Assembly (NCBI GenBank): GCA_001298555.1 | Contig: LJCW01000375.1 | Coordinates: forward strand, 1-32,078 | DNA from: Actinobacteria bacterium OV450 | GTDB lineage: Bacteria; Actinomycetota; Actinomycetes; Streptomycetales; Streptomycetaceae | Length of the DNA: 32,078 nt | Direction: 5' to 3' | Shown: positions 23,091-32,005 of the stretch, piece by piece | Layout of the letters: each line of letters opens with the position of its first letter | Numbering within the stretch: the stretch's first letter is position 1 | Notes under the pieces: generated by a model | Told to the model about the DNA's origin: nothing | Seen by the model: the letters and a program-made list of their open reading frames with translations, nothing else | The model's database searches: none | Program-made: the position numbers and the translations under genes

Positions 23091-25690
23091 GCGTACTGTT
23101 CCTCGCTGTCATCGGTTCCGGGTCCGGTCGTGGCGGGGCCAGCCGGCAAGCCGGTGAGGAATGAGCGGACCTGCTCGGTTTGCGCGAGTGCCTGGGAGGT
23201 GCGGTCGTCCAGGGTGCGGGCTCCGGCGTTGTCGTGGGCGGCACGTAGCAGGGCTTTGGTCTGGCCGGGGCGGGCGAGATGGTCGAAGACTTCGGCAAGT
23301 GCGGGGCCGCGGATCAGCAGCGGTCCGATGCGTTTGCCGGCCACGGTGAAGGAGGCGTAGTGCCACCACCGTTCCAGCTCGGCGGCGTCAGCGACGGTCA
23401 CCTTGCCTGCCCACTCACCGGTGATCTGCGCGATGGCTTCCGCGGATCCGGCGGTGGTGGACAGGCAGCTGGCGTTTTGCAGCAGCGCGGTGCGGGTCGC
23501 GGCGGAGAGGCGGTGTAGCAGCTGCGTCATGCCGTGCAGGCGGCAGCCGAACTTGCGTAGCTGTTCGGTGATCTCGGCGACCGTGGACGCGGCGCCGTCC
23601 AGTGAGATCAGCTCGTCCAGGTAGAACCGGAAAGAGGATCGGGATCGCTGGGGCAGGTCCCGGCGTGAAAGCCCGGCTCGCAGGAAGTCCCGGACGATGA
23701 GGGAGATCAGCAGCCGGTCAGTGGGCCCGGTCCCGGGCGGGCAGATCCACACGACATGACGCTCGTCCATGGCCTGGCGGATGTCGTAGCCGCTGAGCGG
23801 GCACCCCAGGAATGCACGGATCACCGGGGAAGCGGCGAGGCGGTCGAGCGGGTTGAGGACGGTCAGCAGCGCATCCTTGGGAAGGTCGGGGAAGCTGCTG
23901 TTCCACCAGCGGCGCGCATCGGTGTCCAGGGCTTTGAGCACCAAGTGGCGAAAGGCGGGCTCGGTCAGCAGCGGCCGGATCTGGAACAAGGTCGCCTGCT
24001 GCTCCCCGGCGCCGGCGGTGACGGCGCAGATGTTGACGGCGACCAGGGCCTCGACTGTCTTGGTGAGGATGGTCAGCGCGCGGGGTGCGGTGATGTCACT
24101 CCAGCCCAGGGCGGTGGCGATCGCGTCGACCACGGCAGCGGTCGCCTCATGGGGTTGTGGTCCGCCCGTCACGTCGAGCGGGTTCCAGCAGGCCAGCATC
24201 GCGTCCGGCTCACGGACGGTCAGGTCGAACAGACGGATCCGCGCCGTAATCTCGTCGTGGGCGAGGTAGCGGGCGACCTCGCTGAAGGAATCGCCGTGCG
24301 GGTCCACAAACGCGAGACCGTGCCCGTTGTGGGCGCTGGCCACGGCCTGGACCTGCGCCCGCATCGTCTTGCCCCATCCGGCCTTGCCGGACTGGACCTC
24401 GAAGAGGGTGTCGTCCTCATGGGTGGCGAGCAGCCGCTCCCGCCCATCGGGCCCCCGATACCAGCCCTGCGGCAGCAGATCCTCGCCCGCCTCGTAGGTC
24501 GGCATCTGCGCCTCCAGCACCGCCAACCGTGCCGCAGACGTCGGCGGCTTCAGCAGCCCGGCCAGCTCGTCGATACGCGCCCAGCCGCCGCGGGCGGGCC
24601 GCATCAGCGCCTTCGCCCACCGCTGATCGAACCGGGCCCGCCACGGCCCCCAGTCGGGCCCGATCCGCCACGGCCCCAACGAGATCCCCCGGGAGGCGAT
24701 CCGGGATGCACCTGCGTAGAGGTCCAGGGCCGCGTTGATCAGCGCCAGCTGCTGCTCGGCGCGCCCCGCGACATTGGAGGCGCAGCGCACCAGGATCTGC
24801 ACCCGCATGAGCCCCGCATCTTCGGCGAGCTTGCCCAGAGCGCGGTCGCGGTTGACGCGCTGGGCGTGCGGGGGCAAGAGCACGGGGGCACGGCCGGGGC
24901 TGCGCCATTGCTTGGGGTCCAGCAGACCGCCTAGCGCGGCGGGCAGGCTGGTGGTCGACTCGGCGCCCAGCCACCGCGCTTCGCGCGCGGCTTCACGCCG
25001 CGCCCGGGCGCGGGCCTGCTGGAGGATCTGCAGGCGGCGGACGGCCACATGCCACCGGGAGGCAGGGGAGAGGTCCACGCACACCTCGGCGAGGTCGCCG
25101 AGACCGGTCCGGATGCCGGCGACGGCGTCGACCAGCGGCTGCAGCGGATCGGGATCCAACGGCACCTCCCGCAGTCGTGAGCCGGGCTTGCCATGGAGGG
25201 TCAGGACTGCCCGCACCACGTGGGTGCGCATCTTGTCCGCGACCGGCCCGGTCTGGCTGACCTGCACCCGCGGCCCGAACGGCGTCAACGCCAGCAGCGC
25301 CCGGGCCGAGGCGGGGGCCTCGATCCGGTAGGAGAGGGGCTGGCTTCCGTCGGCGCGCAGCCGAAGCCGCACGGTGCGCGCCCGGCGCGGGGTCCACCAC
25401 GGTCCCGATCCGGCAGCACGGATCACCTGCATGCCTTGCCGCCAGATTTCTTCATCCCCCGGTGCGAACTGGGCACTGGGCACCAGCTCCACGCAGGTCC
25501 GCTCGGCGAGCGCCTTCAAGGCCAGGCGCTGCTGCAGCACTTCCCATCCGGCCAGCAGCAAAGCCGCGGCGAGCGCCAGCCACCACAGGTTCGCGCAGGC
25601 CCAAGCGGTGAGCGCCCACAGGGCGGCGATCACCTCGCCTGTCGCGTCGTAGGCTCTCGGCGCCACAGCCGTCACGGTGTGCGGTTCCAT
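23087..25690 (-). CDS. VirD4/TraD-like conjugative coupling ATPase
   Basis: The 867-residue protein has N-terminal membrane segments (about residues 20-50, WALTAWACANLWWLALAAAL). After a long region comes the ATPase domain: Walker A GKAGWGKT (435-442), AFVDPHGDSFSEV, Walker B FRFYLDELISL (DE at 692-693) and a sensor-like MTQLLHRLS. These features match coupling ATPases that deliver DNA to T4SS channels. The ATG at 25690 is chosen because it overlaps the end of the preceding gene (GGATCATGG) and opens directly before the membrane segments; the longer frame is inside that gene. The preserved motifs suggest an active enzyme. Confidence 0.88.
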   Translation of the reverse strand: MEPHTVTAVAPRAYDATGEVIAALWALTAWACANLWWLALAAALLLAGWEVLQQRLALKALAERTCVELVPSAQFAPGDEEIWRQGMQVIRAAGSGPWWTPRRARTVRLRLRADGSQPLSYRIEAPASARALLALTPFGPRVQVSQTGPVADKMRTHVVRAVLTLHGKPGSRLREVPLDPDPLQPLVDAVAGIRTGLGDLAEVCVDLSPASRWHVAVRRLQILQQARARARREAAREARWLGAESTTSLPAALGGLLDPKQWRSPGRAPVLLPPHAQRVNRDRALGKLAEDAGLMRVQILVRCASNVAGRAEQQLALINAALDLYAGASRIASRGISLGPWRIGPDWGPWRARFDQRWAKALMRPARGGWARIDELAGLLKPPTSAARLAVLEAQMPTYEAGEDLLPQGWYRGPDGRERLLATHEDDTLFEVQSGKAGWGKTMRAQVQAVASAHNGHGLAFVDPHGDSFSEVARYLAHDEITARIRLFDLTVREPDAMLACWNPLDVTGGPQPHEATAAVVDAIATALGWSDITAPRALTILTKTVEALVAVNICAVTAGAGEQQATLFQIRPLLTEPAFRHLVLKALDTDARRWWNSSFPDLPKDALLTVLNPLDRLAASPVIRAFLGCPLSGYDIRQAMDERHVVWICPPGTGPTDRLLISLIVRDFLRAGLSRRDLPQRSRSSFRFYLDELISLDGAASTVAEITEQLRKFGCRLHGMTQLLHRLSAATRTALLQNASCLSTTAGSAEAIAQITGEWAGKVTVADAAELERWWHYASFTVAGKRIGPLLIRGPALAEVFDHLARPGQTKALLRAAHDNAGARTLDDRTSQALAQTEQVRSFLTGLPAGPATTGPGTDDSEEQYA

Positions 25691-26337
25691 GATCCATCTC
25701 CGTTCTGGGTGAAGTGGACGGTGGCCGTCCGGCCGTCCAGGAGGGTTCCGGCCGGGTCGGCTCCGGCCCACACCAGCCGCACCACCGCCCGCGCCCGCCC
25801 ACTGGCATCCGAACTGGTCGAGGTGGTGTCGCGGCGGGCGGTCGCTGCCTGGATCCGTACCTGCGTGTATGCAGCGGTCTCGGCCAGCCACGCCGTACGG
25901 CCCTGTTGCAGTAGCAGTTCCTCGTCAGCGGGCTCGAGATCCGGTCGACTGGCCTGTTCCATCGCCTGCTGGATGAAGCGGTCGGCGGCATCGCCGGATT
26001 CGGGGTGCGGCAACGGCGAACGACTATGCCGCACACCAGCAGGTGACGAGGGGGCTGCAGAAGCCGCCGCGGCCGCCTGGGCGGGGGCGTTGGCCGCGAT
26101 GCTCCCGCTCGGTCCGCCCGCCCTCGTCGGCGGCGGCGTGGGAGTGCCGTCCGCGGCTGGGCCCGGGGTGGTTGCAATGTTGCCCGGCTCGGCGCTCTGT
26201 ACTACTGCCGGAGTCGGCCGGGGCACTGTGGTCTGGGCCTGCGGCCGCAGGCCCGCATACAGCAGGAGGATTCCGGCGCAGGTCAGGGCGGCGCTGGCAG
26301 CGAGCAGGCGGCCGCCGGTCCGCGGTGAGGACCTCAT
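25672..26337 (-). CDS. Single-pass membrane protein of the T4SS-like cluster
   Basis: The 221-residue protein has a basic N-terminus, one transmembrane helix (LAASAALTCAGILLLYAGLR), a Pro/Ala-rich extracytoplasmic spacer and a C-terminal domain (ADRFIQQAMEQASRPDLEPA, then AYTQVRIQAATARRDTTSTS and AVVRLVWAGADPAGTLLDGR). A helix followed by mixed alpha/beta with paired VRL/VHF strands is what one expects of an NTF2-like, VirB8-type assembly protein, but the match is only by layout. The ATG at 26337 overlaps the preceding stop (ATGA). Confidence 0.72.
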   Translation of the reverse strand: MRSSPRTGGRLLAASAALTCAGILLLYAGLRPQAQTTVPRPTPAVVQSAEPGNIATTPGPAADGTPTPPPTRAGGPSGSIAANAPAQAAAAASAAPSSPAGVRHSRSPLPHPESGDAADRFIQQAMEQASRPDLEPADEELLLQQGRTAWLAETAAYTQVRIQAATARRDTTSTSSDASGRARAVVRLVWAGADPAGTLLDGRTATVHFTQNGDGSWNRTP

Positions 26338-27434
26338 AGCAGCCTGGCCCCTCCCGCGTAGTCGGGCATCGCGTTGACGGGATCGATCCGTACGACCTTG
26401 CCCGGCCGGGGCGCGTTGATCATCTGTCCGTCGCCGAGATAGATCCCAACGTGATGAATGGTGGAATCCGAGGCGGGGTTGTAGCCGTAGAAGATCAGGT
26501 CGCCCGGCTGGAGCGCGCCGTACCCGGCCGAGGCGGGGATCCGCTGCCCGGTGCCGGCCTGTTCCGCTGCGGTGCGGGGCAGGTCGATTCCGGCTTTTGC
26601 GTAGGCGTACTGGGTCAGGCCCGAGCAGTCGAAGCCGTTTACGGTGCGGCCGTCTTGGCCGCCGGGGGAGCAGCAGATCCCGGTGCTGGGGCCACTGGGG
26701 CCGCCGCCGCCCCAGGAGTAGGGGATGCCCTGCTGGGCGAGCGCGGCCTCGATGACGACGCCGGCGTTTCCCGTCGGGGCGGCCGGTTTGCTGCCCAGGG
26801 CGTCATAGCGGTCGATGCCTGCCAGGACGTCGTCGACGTAGGCCTGCGAGTGGTTGTAGGTGTAGATCGCTGCGCGGAGCTGCTGGCGGTCGGTGAGGTT
26901 GCGGCTGTTGCCGCACAGGTAGACGGCGGCCGAGGCTGCGGCGTCGTCGGCGTTGTGCGGGGAGATCGTGCCGTCGCTGTTGCCGTCCTTTCCGTACGCG
27001 CGGAAGGTTTCGGGCAGGAACTGGAAGGGTCCGACGGCCCGTTCGAACTGGGCGTCGCCGTCCCAGGCACCGCCGTCGGTATCGGTGATGGCGGTGGTGT
27101 TGCCGCCGGCTCCAGACCCGTCCAGGCGGGGGCCGGTGATCGGCGGGGCGATGTCTCCGTTCGCGGCGATCTCGTGCCCGGCGGCATGGTCGGATTCCAC
27201 GCCGGCGATCCCGGCGAGGATCTGCCAGCGCATTCCCTGGCAGTTGCCGGGCTGGGCGGCGCCAGTGAGGTAGGCGGCGAGCATCCGCTCGGGGATCCCG
27301 GCTGCCTGGGCATTCACCGTGGCTCCGTCCTGGCCGCCGGACTGGCCGGCTGCGGCCGACATCAGTACGGGAGCGGTGCAGCATGCCGCCAGAGCCAGAA
27401 CAACAAGTAGACACCCCAGTTTTCCCTTCCTCAC
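26334..27434 (-). CDS. Exported transglycosylase / NlpC-P60 cell-wall hydrolase
   Basis: The 366-residue protein begins with a signal or anchor segment (KLGCLLVVLALAACCTAPVL). The first domain (about 55-200) is lytic-transglycosylase-like: WQILAGIAGVESDHAAG with the catalytic-type Glu, then AVGPFQFLPETFRAYG and AAIYTYNHSQAYVDDV. The second (about 225-366) is NlpC/P60: VNGFDCSGLTQYAYAKAGI with the catalytic Cys and STIHHVGIYLGDGQMINAP with the catalytic His. It opens the peptidoglycan for the transfer channel. The GTG at 27434 overlaps the preceding stop (GTGA); upstream in-frame codons lie within the previous gene. Confidence 0.92.
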   Translation of the reverse strand: MRKGKLGCLLVVLALAACCTAPVLMSAAAGQSGGQDGATVNAQAAGIPERMLAAYLTGAAQPGNCQGMRWQILAGIAGVESDHAAGHEIAANGDIAPPITGPRLDGSGAGGNTTAITDTDGGAWDGDAQFERAVGPFQFLPETFRAYGKDGNSDGTISPHNADDAAASAAVYLCGNSRNLTDRQQLRAAIYTYNHSQAYVDDVLAGIDRYDALGSKPAAPTGNAGVVIEAALAQQGIPYSWGGGGPSGPSTGICCSPGGQDGRTVNGFDCSGLTQYAYAKAGIDLPRTAAEQAGTGQRIPASAGYGALQPGDLIFYGYNPASDSTIHHVGIYLGDGQMINAPRPGKVVRIDPVNAMPDYAGGARLL

Positions 27435-29779
27435 CGGGAACCCCCCTGGCCGCGCGCACGGCGTGCGTTCAGCAGTGCGAGCAGCCGTGCCCGTTCGGCT
27501 ACGGCCTGGTCCGGGCCGGCCACGGCTCCGCCGTCGCCTCCGCCAGGCGCTCCTGCCGCGCGAGCTGTCCCTGAGCTGCCGCTGCGGCTGCTGGTGGTGG
27601 CCGTCACGGTCCTGGTCACTACGGCCGGATGGGTGCCCGATCGCCGGCTGGCGGCGGGAACGCTTTCGTCCAGGCGGGTGACTGCCGTGCGCGGGCCGGG
27701 CGCGCGGGCGCCCGTGGAGGGCGCTGCGTAGATGGCTGTACCGATCGCCGTGTCCCGCACGGCCCGCCCGGTGCGGGCTGCACCCTGATACACGGCCTGC
27801 CCGACCGGCTGCCATCGCGCCGCGTCCTCACGGACCCGGTTGGCTGTCACCCTCAGCTGGGTACGCGCGTCCTGGGTGAACTCGCTGCTCTTCTGGCGGG
27901 TGTTGTGTACGGTCCGCGGCAGGCCGAGGGTGGCCCCGTAGGCGGCGTGGCCCACCCGGTGGGCGATGCGGTACCCGCGCAGCCGCGAAGCACGGTCATG
28001 CAGACGGGTGCCGAGCAGGGGACGGTCGGTAGCGGGATCGTGCAGAATTTCCCCGGACCGGGTGTCCACCTGAATCTCCCCCTGGGGGCGCGGCGGATGG
28101 GCGCGGACAGCGGCGAGCGCCTCGGCTGCCGGGTGCCGGCCTGCCGGCTTGGGGCCGATCAGCGCGGCATGGGCGCCGCGCATCGCCAGGGCGACGGGCG
28201 CCAGCGCGTCCCGGGCGGCCATCCGCGCTTGTCCAACGGCACGGCCCAGCGCGAGCGGCCTGCCACCGCCACGGCCCAAACCGCCCGCGTAGGCGCCGGC
28301 AGCAATCGCACTGCTCGGTGCGTGACTTCCACCGATCTTGGCGTACTGCAGGCGCATCGATATGCGCTGGCCCAGGGTGGAGGCGGCCGCCGCGATCCGG
28401 CGGTGCAACACCTTGAAGCTGATCGCGAGTGCGTCCAGCAGGAGCAGCCGCTCCACCATCAAGTCCGGTCCGCGGTCCGAGAGCAGGGCGGCGACGGCGA
28501 TCCCGAACAGCGGCAGGGCCATGGCGGTGGTGAAGGTGACCAGCGCAGAGGTGACGAACACCCCCACCCAGCGCCACAGCACCGTCCGGGGCGGACCGGG
28601 CAGCATCGCCCATACCCACACGACGGGACCGGCGGCGGCCGCGGCCGCATCCGCGCCCTGTGCGCCGAGCATGACCACCGCCATCGACACCACCATGGAC
28701 GCGACGACGATGACGGCGACCAGCAGGGCCACTGCTGCGAAGACGCGGTCCCAGGTCGGCTCTTTCGCGTATGCGGCGGCGGCCTTGCCCTCTGGCCCTG
28801 CCTTCCCCAGTTCGCGGACCAGCTTGCCGAAGTCCGCGGGCCCGCTGGTCAGCCCGTGCTTGCTCTGGCAGTACTCCTTGGCCGGCCCCGGGAGACCGGA
28901 GCACGGATCGTCCTTCGGAGACTCCTTCGGTTCGTGGCTTTTGATCCAGTCCAGGTGAACCCGGTAAACATCGTCCTTGGGGTCGAGAACGCGACCGTAC
29001 TGCAGCAGCATGTACGGCTTGACGACCAGTGCGTCGGTGAGCGCGTCCGAAATCGGCCGCGTCACGGCAGAGGTGGCCTCATCAGAGGTCTCGCAGATGC
29101 GTTGCGCGGGTCCGGCGATCATGTCGCACGGGTCGGACGACGCCTTGCTCCCGAAGTAGCTGCTGGCGGTGATGGAGGAAACCTCGATGGCCACCTGATG
29201 GGTCTGGTCGAGCGGACCGTCGCGGCCCAGCAGGTAGTCAGGCCGGATGAACGCGCTTGCGGCCAGCGCGGCGATGAACAGCGTCATGCCGATCTCGCCC
29301 AATCCGGTACCGACCCTGCCCCGTACGAAGAGCACCAGCCCGAAAATGAACGCCCACCCCAGCATCAGCCCTTTCAGGCCCAGCGCATCGACCACATGCC
29401 TCTGGTAGGCGTCGGCGAGGTGCTGCGCGGGGCCGGTCAGCAGAGCCAGCAGCGGGAAGCGGAAGACGAAAGCGAGCAGCCAACAGCACAGGCCGACCAG
29501 CAGCCGCGCCAGGGTGAACAGGCCGCTCATCACCAGGACCTCCACCTGGCCGATGACATTGAAGGACGACCCACCGTCGGCTTGGAGCTGGTAGCTCTCC
29601 AGCAGCCCGCCCTCGGCGGTGCGCACGTTCAGCGGTGCGAGCAGCCCCTGCCCGCCAGCGGCCGTGTTGTTGTCCGCGGCCCATGCCACCGCCGTGTTCG
29701 TCACGAGGAACACGACGGCGAGAAGGGCAACGAATCCAGCCGCGCGCAGCGTGCCGCGGTCGGGGCGGAAACTCGTCAT
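27431..29779 (-). CDS. TrbL/VirB6-like polytopic channel protein
   Basis: The 782-residue protein has a signal-like first helix (AGFVALLAVVFLVTNTAVAW), further helices near 80-110, 140-155 and 165-180, then a large loop (180-340), then helices about 345-460, and a long basic hydrophilic C-terminus. This is the shape of the TrbL/VirB6 inner-membrane channel subunit. LVVKPYMLLQYGRVLDPKDD in the loop is typical of actinobacterial members. The loop contains two C-x4-GPA-x3-C motifs (C218-C229 and C293-C304). The ATG at 29779 overlaps the preceding stop (ATGA). Confidence 0.87.
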   Translation of the reverse strand: MTSFRPDRGTLRAAGFVALLAVVFLVTNTAVAWAADNNTAAGGQGLLAPLNVRTAEGGLLESYQLQADGGSSFNVIGQVEVLVMSGLFTLARLLVGLCCWLLAFVFRFPLLALLTGPAQHLADAYQRHVVDALGLKGLMLGWAFIFGLVLFVRGRVGTGLGEIGMTLFIAALAASAFIRPDYLLGRDGPLDQTHQVAIEVSSITASSYFGSKASSDPCDMIAGPAQRICETSDEATSAVTRPISDALTDALVVKPYMLLQYGRVLDPKDDVYRVHLDWIKSHEPKESPKDDPCSGLPGPAKEYCQSKHGLTSGPADFGKLVRELGKAGPEGKAAAAYAKEPTWDRVFAAVALLVAVIVVASMVVSMAVVMLGAQGADAAAAAAGPVVWVWAMLPGPPRTVLWRWVGVFVTSALVTFTTAMALPLFGIAVAALLSDRGPDLMVERLLLLDALAISFKVLHRRIAAAASTLGQRISMRLQYAKIGGSHAPSSAIAAGAYAGGLGRGGGRPLALGRAVGQARMAARDALAPVALAMRGAHAALIGPKPAGRHPAAEALAAVRAHPPRPQGEIQVDTRSGEILHDPATDRPLLGTRLHDRASRLRGYRIAHRVGHAAYGATLGLPRTVHNTRQKSSEFTQDARTQLRVTANRVREDAARWQPVGQAVYQGAARTGRAVRDTAIGTAIYAAPSTGARAPGPRTAVTRLDESVPAASRRSGTHPAVVTRTVTATTSSRSGSSGTARAAGAPGGGDGGAVAGPDQAVAERARLLALLNARRARGQGGSR

Positions 29780-30123
29780 CGGGCCCGCCGCTCGAAGGCC
29801 AGTACAAGCCCTCCGGCCCCGTCGATCGCGGCAGTAGTAAACAGCATCAGCGCGGTGGGACCGTCCATGCCGGCGGGGACCACGGTGGCGGCCGAGGAGG
29901 TCACGGTCACCGTGGCGACGGTGTCGGGGCCGCGGGTGCAGTAATCATGGGCGGGGCCGATGACCAGATCACAGGGCTCGCTGCTCGCTGGTGCGGCGGT
30001 AAAGGGCGAGGTGGTTCCCGACGCGAAACCGTGGGGCGCTGCCCATGCGGCGACGGTGCAGGCGAGGAGGAGTAGGGCGAGGGCGCCGCTGAGCAGCAGC
30101 CGCAGGTGAGCGTGAGCGGTCAT
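29776..30123 (-). CDS. Small exported protein with a C-x4-GPA-x3-C motif
   Basis: The 115-residue protein has a signal peptide or anchor (RLLLSGALALLLLACTVAAW) and a short mature part containing EPCDLVIGPAHDYCTRG (C51-C62), beta-rich TVATVTVTSSAATVV, and a C-terminal hydrophobic segment (ALMLFTTAAIDGAGGLVLAF). I do not recognise a family. The Cys motif is the same as two copies in the neighbouring TrbL-like protein, so the two probably act together outside the membrane. The ATG at 30123 forms a TGATG junction with the VirB4-like stop; a TTG one codon earlier is also possible. Confidence 0.8.
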   Translation of the reverse strand: MTAHAHLRLLLSGALALLLLACTVAAWAAPHGFASGTTSPFTAAPASSEPCDLVIGPAHDYCTRGPDTVATVTVTSSAATVVPAGMDGPTALMLFTTAAIDGAGGLVLAFERRAR

Positions 30124-31979
30124 CAAGAGGTCCCCCTGAGGGCCGCTGCGGCAGGCGGGCGGCCGGGTGTGGTGAAGATGGACTTCTTCAGGCGGGCGAC
30201 CGGCGGGACGACAACCTTGATCCGGCCGACCTGCATGCGCGGATCGCGCAGCAGCATCTCGCCCTCACGGCCGGCCTGGCCGACGGGAGAGAGGCCGGTG
30301 GTGACCAGCCTGGTCAGGTCTTCGTCGTCGCCGTCCAGGCCGAGGAAGCGCAGGCCCTTGGCCGCGCGGGCCTGGTCGGTGGTGCGGGACAGGAACCGGT
30401 AGGCGATCAGTCCGGCGTCTTTGCCGAGCTCGTCGACATCGTGAGCGCCGAGGAAGACACCGGCGCCGTGCTTACGGCCGTCGTGGAGGATCTCGTGGAC
30501 CAGCGCCGAGCCCTCGGTGGAGGACGTGAGCCAGTAGCACTCATCCAGCGCGACCAGGCAGAACCGTCCCGGCTCGGTGAAGGCCGCCTGACGCGCGATC
30601 GCGGCGATCACGTAGAGCACGGCCCGCCCGATGAGTGCCTCGAGGGGCTGCTGGCGCAGCACCTCGACGTCCGCGAACGCCTCCTTCGGGGGCAGCGTCA
30701 GCCCCGCGGTGGTGACCACCACCATGTCCGCGCCCAGATCGCCGTCCAAGGTGACCGGGGGCAGGTCCGGATCGAACACCATCGCGGCCAGGGGGTTTCC
30801 CCGCACGATGCGCAGCAGGTCGACCATGGTCGCCGCCGCGTCCGCACGTGGCGTGCCCGATCCCTCGGCCAGCGCGGCGAGGACGTCCAGGACCTTCGCC
30901 ATGGACGGCTCAAGACCTCCGGAGACTTCCTCGACAGCGTGGTGGAGGACAGCGCCGGCGGCGCTCATCGCTCCGACCCCCAGCTGCAGCGTCAAATAGG
31001 ACAGGGCGTAGTGCGCTCCGACCGGCCCGCCGAACACCCGTAAGGGGTCGATGGACAACTCGGCCCGTGCGGCGTCGATGACTTGGCACCGCCCAGCCGT
31101 CGCCGACTGCGCGAAGGCGACCCATTCCCGGATCGGGGTGCGGTCGATGACGATCGCCCGACCGCCGCGGTCCACCACCCCCGCAGTGACCAGCTTCTCC
31201 AGCACGCTTTTCCCGCTGCCCAGGTCGCCGACCACTGCGCTGGACGCGGACGCATTGACCTGAGGCGCATCGGCAGGGTTCAGCAGCACTGGGCGGATCG
31301 TCCCGCTGTCCAGGTCATGGCCGATCATCACCCCAGCCGGGTCACCCACCTTGGAGAGAGTGAGCGCCCCGCAGGCCGCCCAGTCCTCCGACAGCTGGTG
31401 CTGGGTGAACTGGTTCAGCTTCGCCGCCCGTACGGTGCCGGGCAGGCCCAGGGCGAACAGGTCCTCCTGCATGCCGATGGGACGGATCACCCGGTAGTCG
31501 GCGCCGGCCAGGGCCGCGGACAGCTCCCGGGCCCGGGCGTCACATGTCGCCGCGTCCGAGCCCCACACGGTCAGGACAGTCACGGACTGGACCTCGACCT
31601 CCACCGACGTTCGCGCCATCCGCGCATCCTGCTCAGCCAGGTCCTCGGCGGCATCGGGCAGTGAATGCGGCATCCCGGTGGGCTGCGCCCCGTACTGCTC
31701 TGCCTGGTCCAGTAGCTCGCGCTTCTTGCGCTGGACCTGCGCGCGGGCTTTCTTCGCCGGCACCACCCGCAAATCCGCGGTGACATCCACCGGGAACGGC
31801 AGGCCCTCCAGCTGGGCCCAGACATCGGCGCTGTCCACCGACACCGCCGGCGGAAGCTCCGCTAGCACCAAGTGCGCCTGGTAGCCGGTTCCGGCTGCCT
31901 CGGTCTCAACCTGCAGCCACTTGCGACCGATAGGCGACGCTGTCACAGCCGACCGCCACCACGCACCAGGCCCGCGGCC
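30123..31979 (-). CDS. VirB4-like T4SS ATPase, 5' end cut off by an IS
   Basis: The product has a long N-terminal region, Walker A GDLGSGKS (240-247, counted from the GTG at 31946), VVIDRTPIREW, and Walker B FCLVALDECYWL (DE at 468-469) followed by LGAHDVDELGKD, all typical of VirB4-family ATPases. The frame remains open upstream of 31946 (GRGPGAWWRSAV) to the IS edge at 31979, and that sequence looks like interior VirB4 protein. The natural N-terminus, roughly 200 residues in relatives, is probably missing from the window. As it stands this is a truncated gene; a shortened product from the GTG at 31946 cannot be excluded. It heads the T4SS-like cluster. Confidence 0.85.
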   Translation of the reverse strand, partial: GRGPGAWWRSAVTASPIGRKWLQVETEAAGTGYQAHLVLAELPPAVSVDSADVWAQLEGLPFPVDVTADLRVVPAKKARAQVQRKKRELLDQAEQYGAQPTGMPHSLPDAAEDLAEQDARMARTSVEVEVQSVTVLTVWGSDAATCDARARELSAALAGADYRVIRPIGMQEDLFALGLPGTVRAAKLNQFTQHQLSEDWAACGALTLSKVGDPAGVMIGHDLDSGTIRPVLLNPADAPQVNASASSAVVGDLGSGKSVLEKLVTAGVVDRGGRAIVIDRTPIREWVAFAQSATAGRCQVIDAARAELSIDPLRVFGGPVGAHYALSYLTLQLGVGAMSAAGAVLHHAVEEVSGGLEPSMAKVLDVLAALAEGSGTPRADAAATMVDLLRIVRGNPLAAMVFDPDLPPVTLDGDLGADMVVVTTAGLTLPPKEAFADVEVLRQQPLEALIGRAVLYVIAAIARQAAFTEPGRFCLVALDECYWLTSSTEGSALVHEILHDGRKHGAGVFLGAHDVDELGKDAGLIAYRFLSRTTDQARAAKGLRFLGLDGDDEDLTRLVTTGLSPVGQAGREGEMLLRDPRMQVGRIKVVVPPVARLKKSIFTTPGRPPAAAALRGTS

Positions 31980-32005
31980 TGAGGGGCCCCGCGTTTTCCG
32001 GACAG
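31980..32005 (+). repeat. IS left terminal inverted repeat (IRL)
   Basis: The 26-bp end starts TGAGGGGCCCCGCG and continues TTTTCCGGACAG. It pairs with 1229-1254 with two mismatches (positions 13-14). TGA/TCA ends are typical of the IS3 family. Confidence 0.9.

Noticed and set aside
21697..23298. 533-codon minus-strand open frame across the operon spacer
   Set aside because: It overlaps the replication-relaxation gene out of frame and is Arg/Pro-rich; the part in the spacer shows no family features.
27435..27815. Longer start for the NlpC/P60 protein
   Set aside because: The extension lies inside the TrbL-like gene and has no conserved sense; the GTG at 27434 opens directly into a signal peptide.
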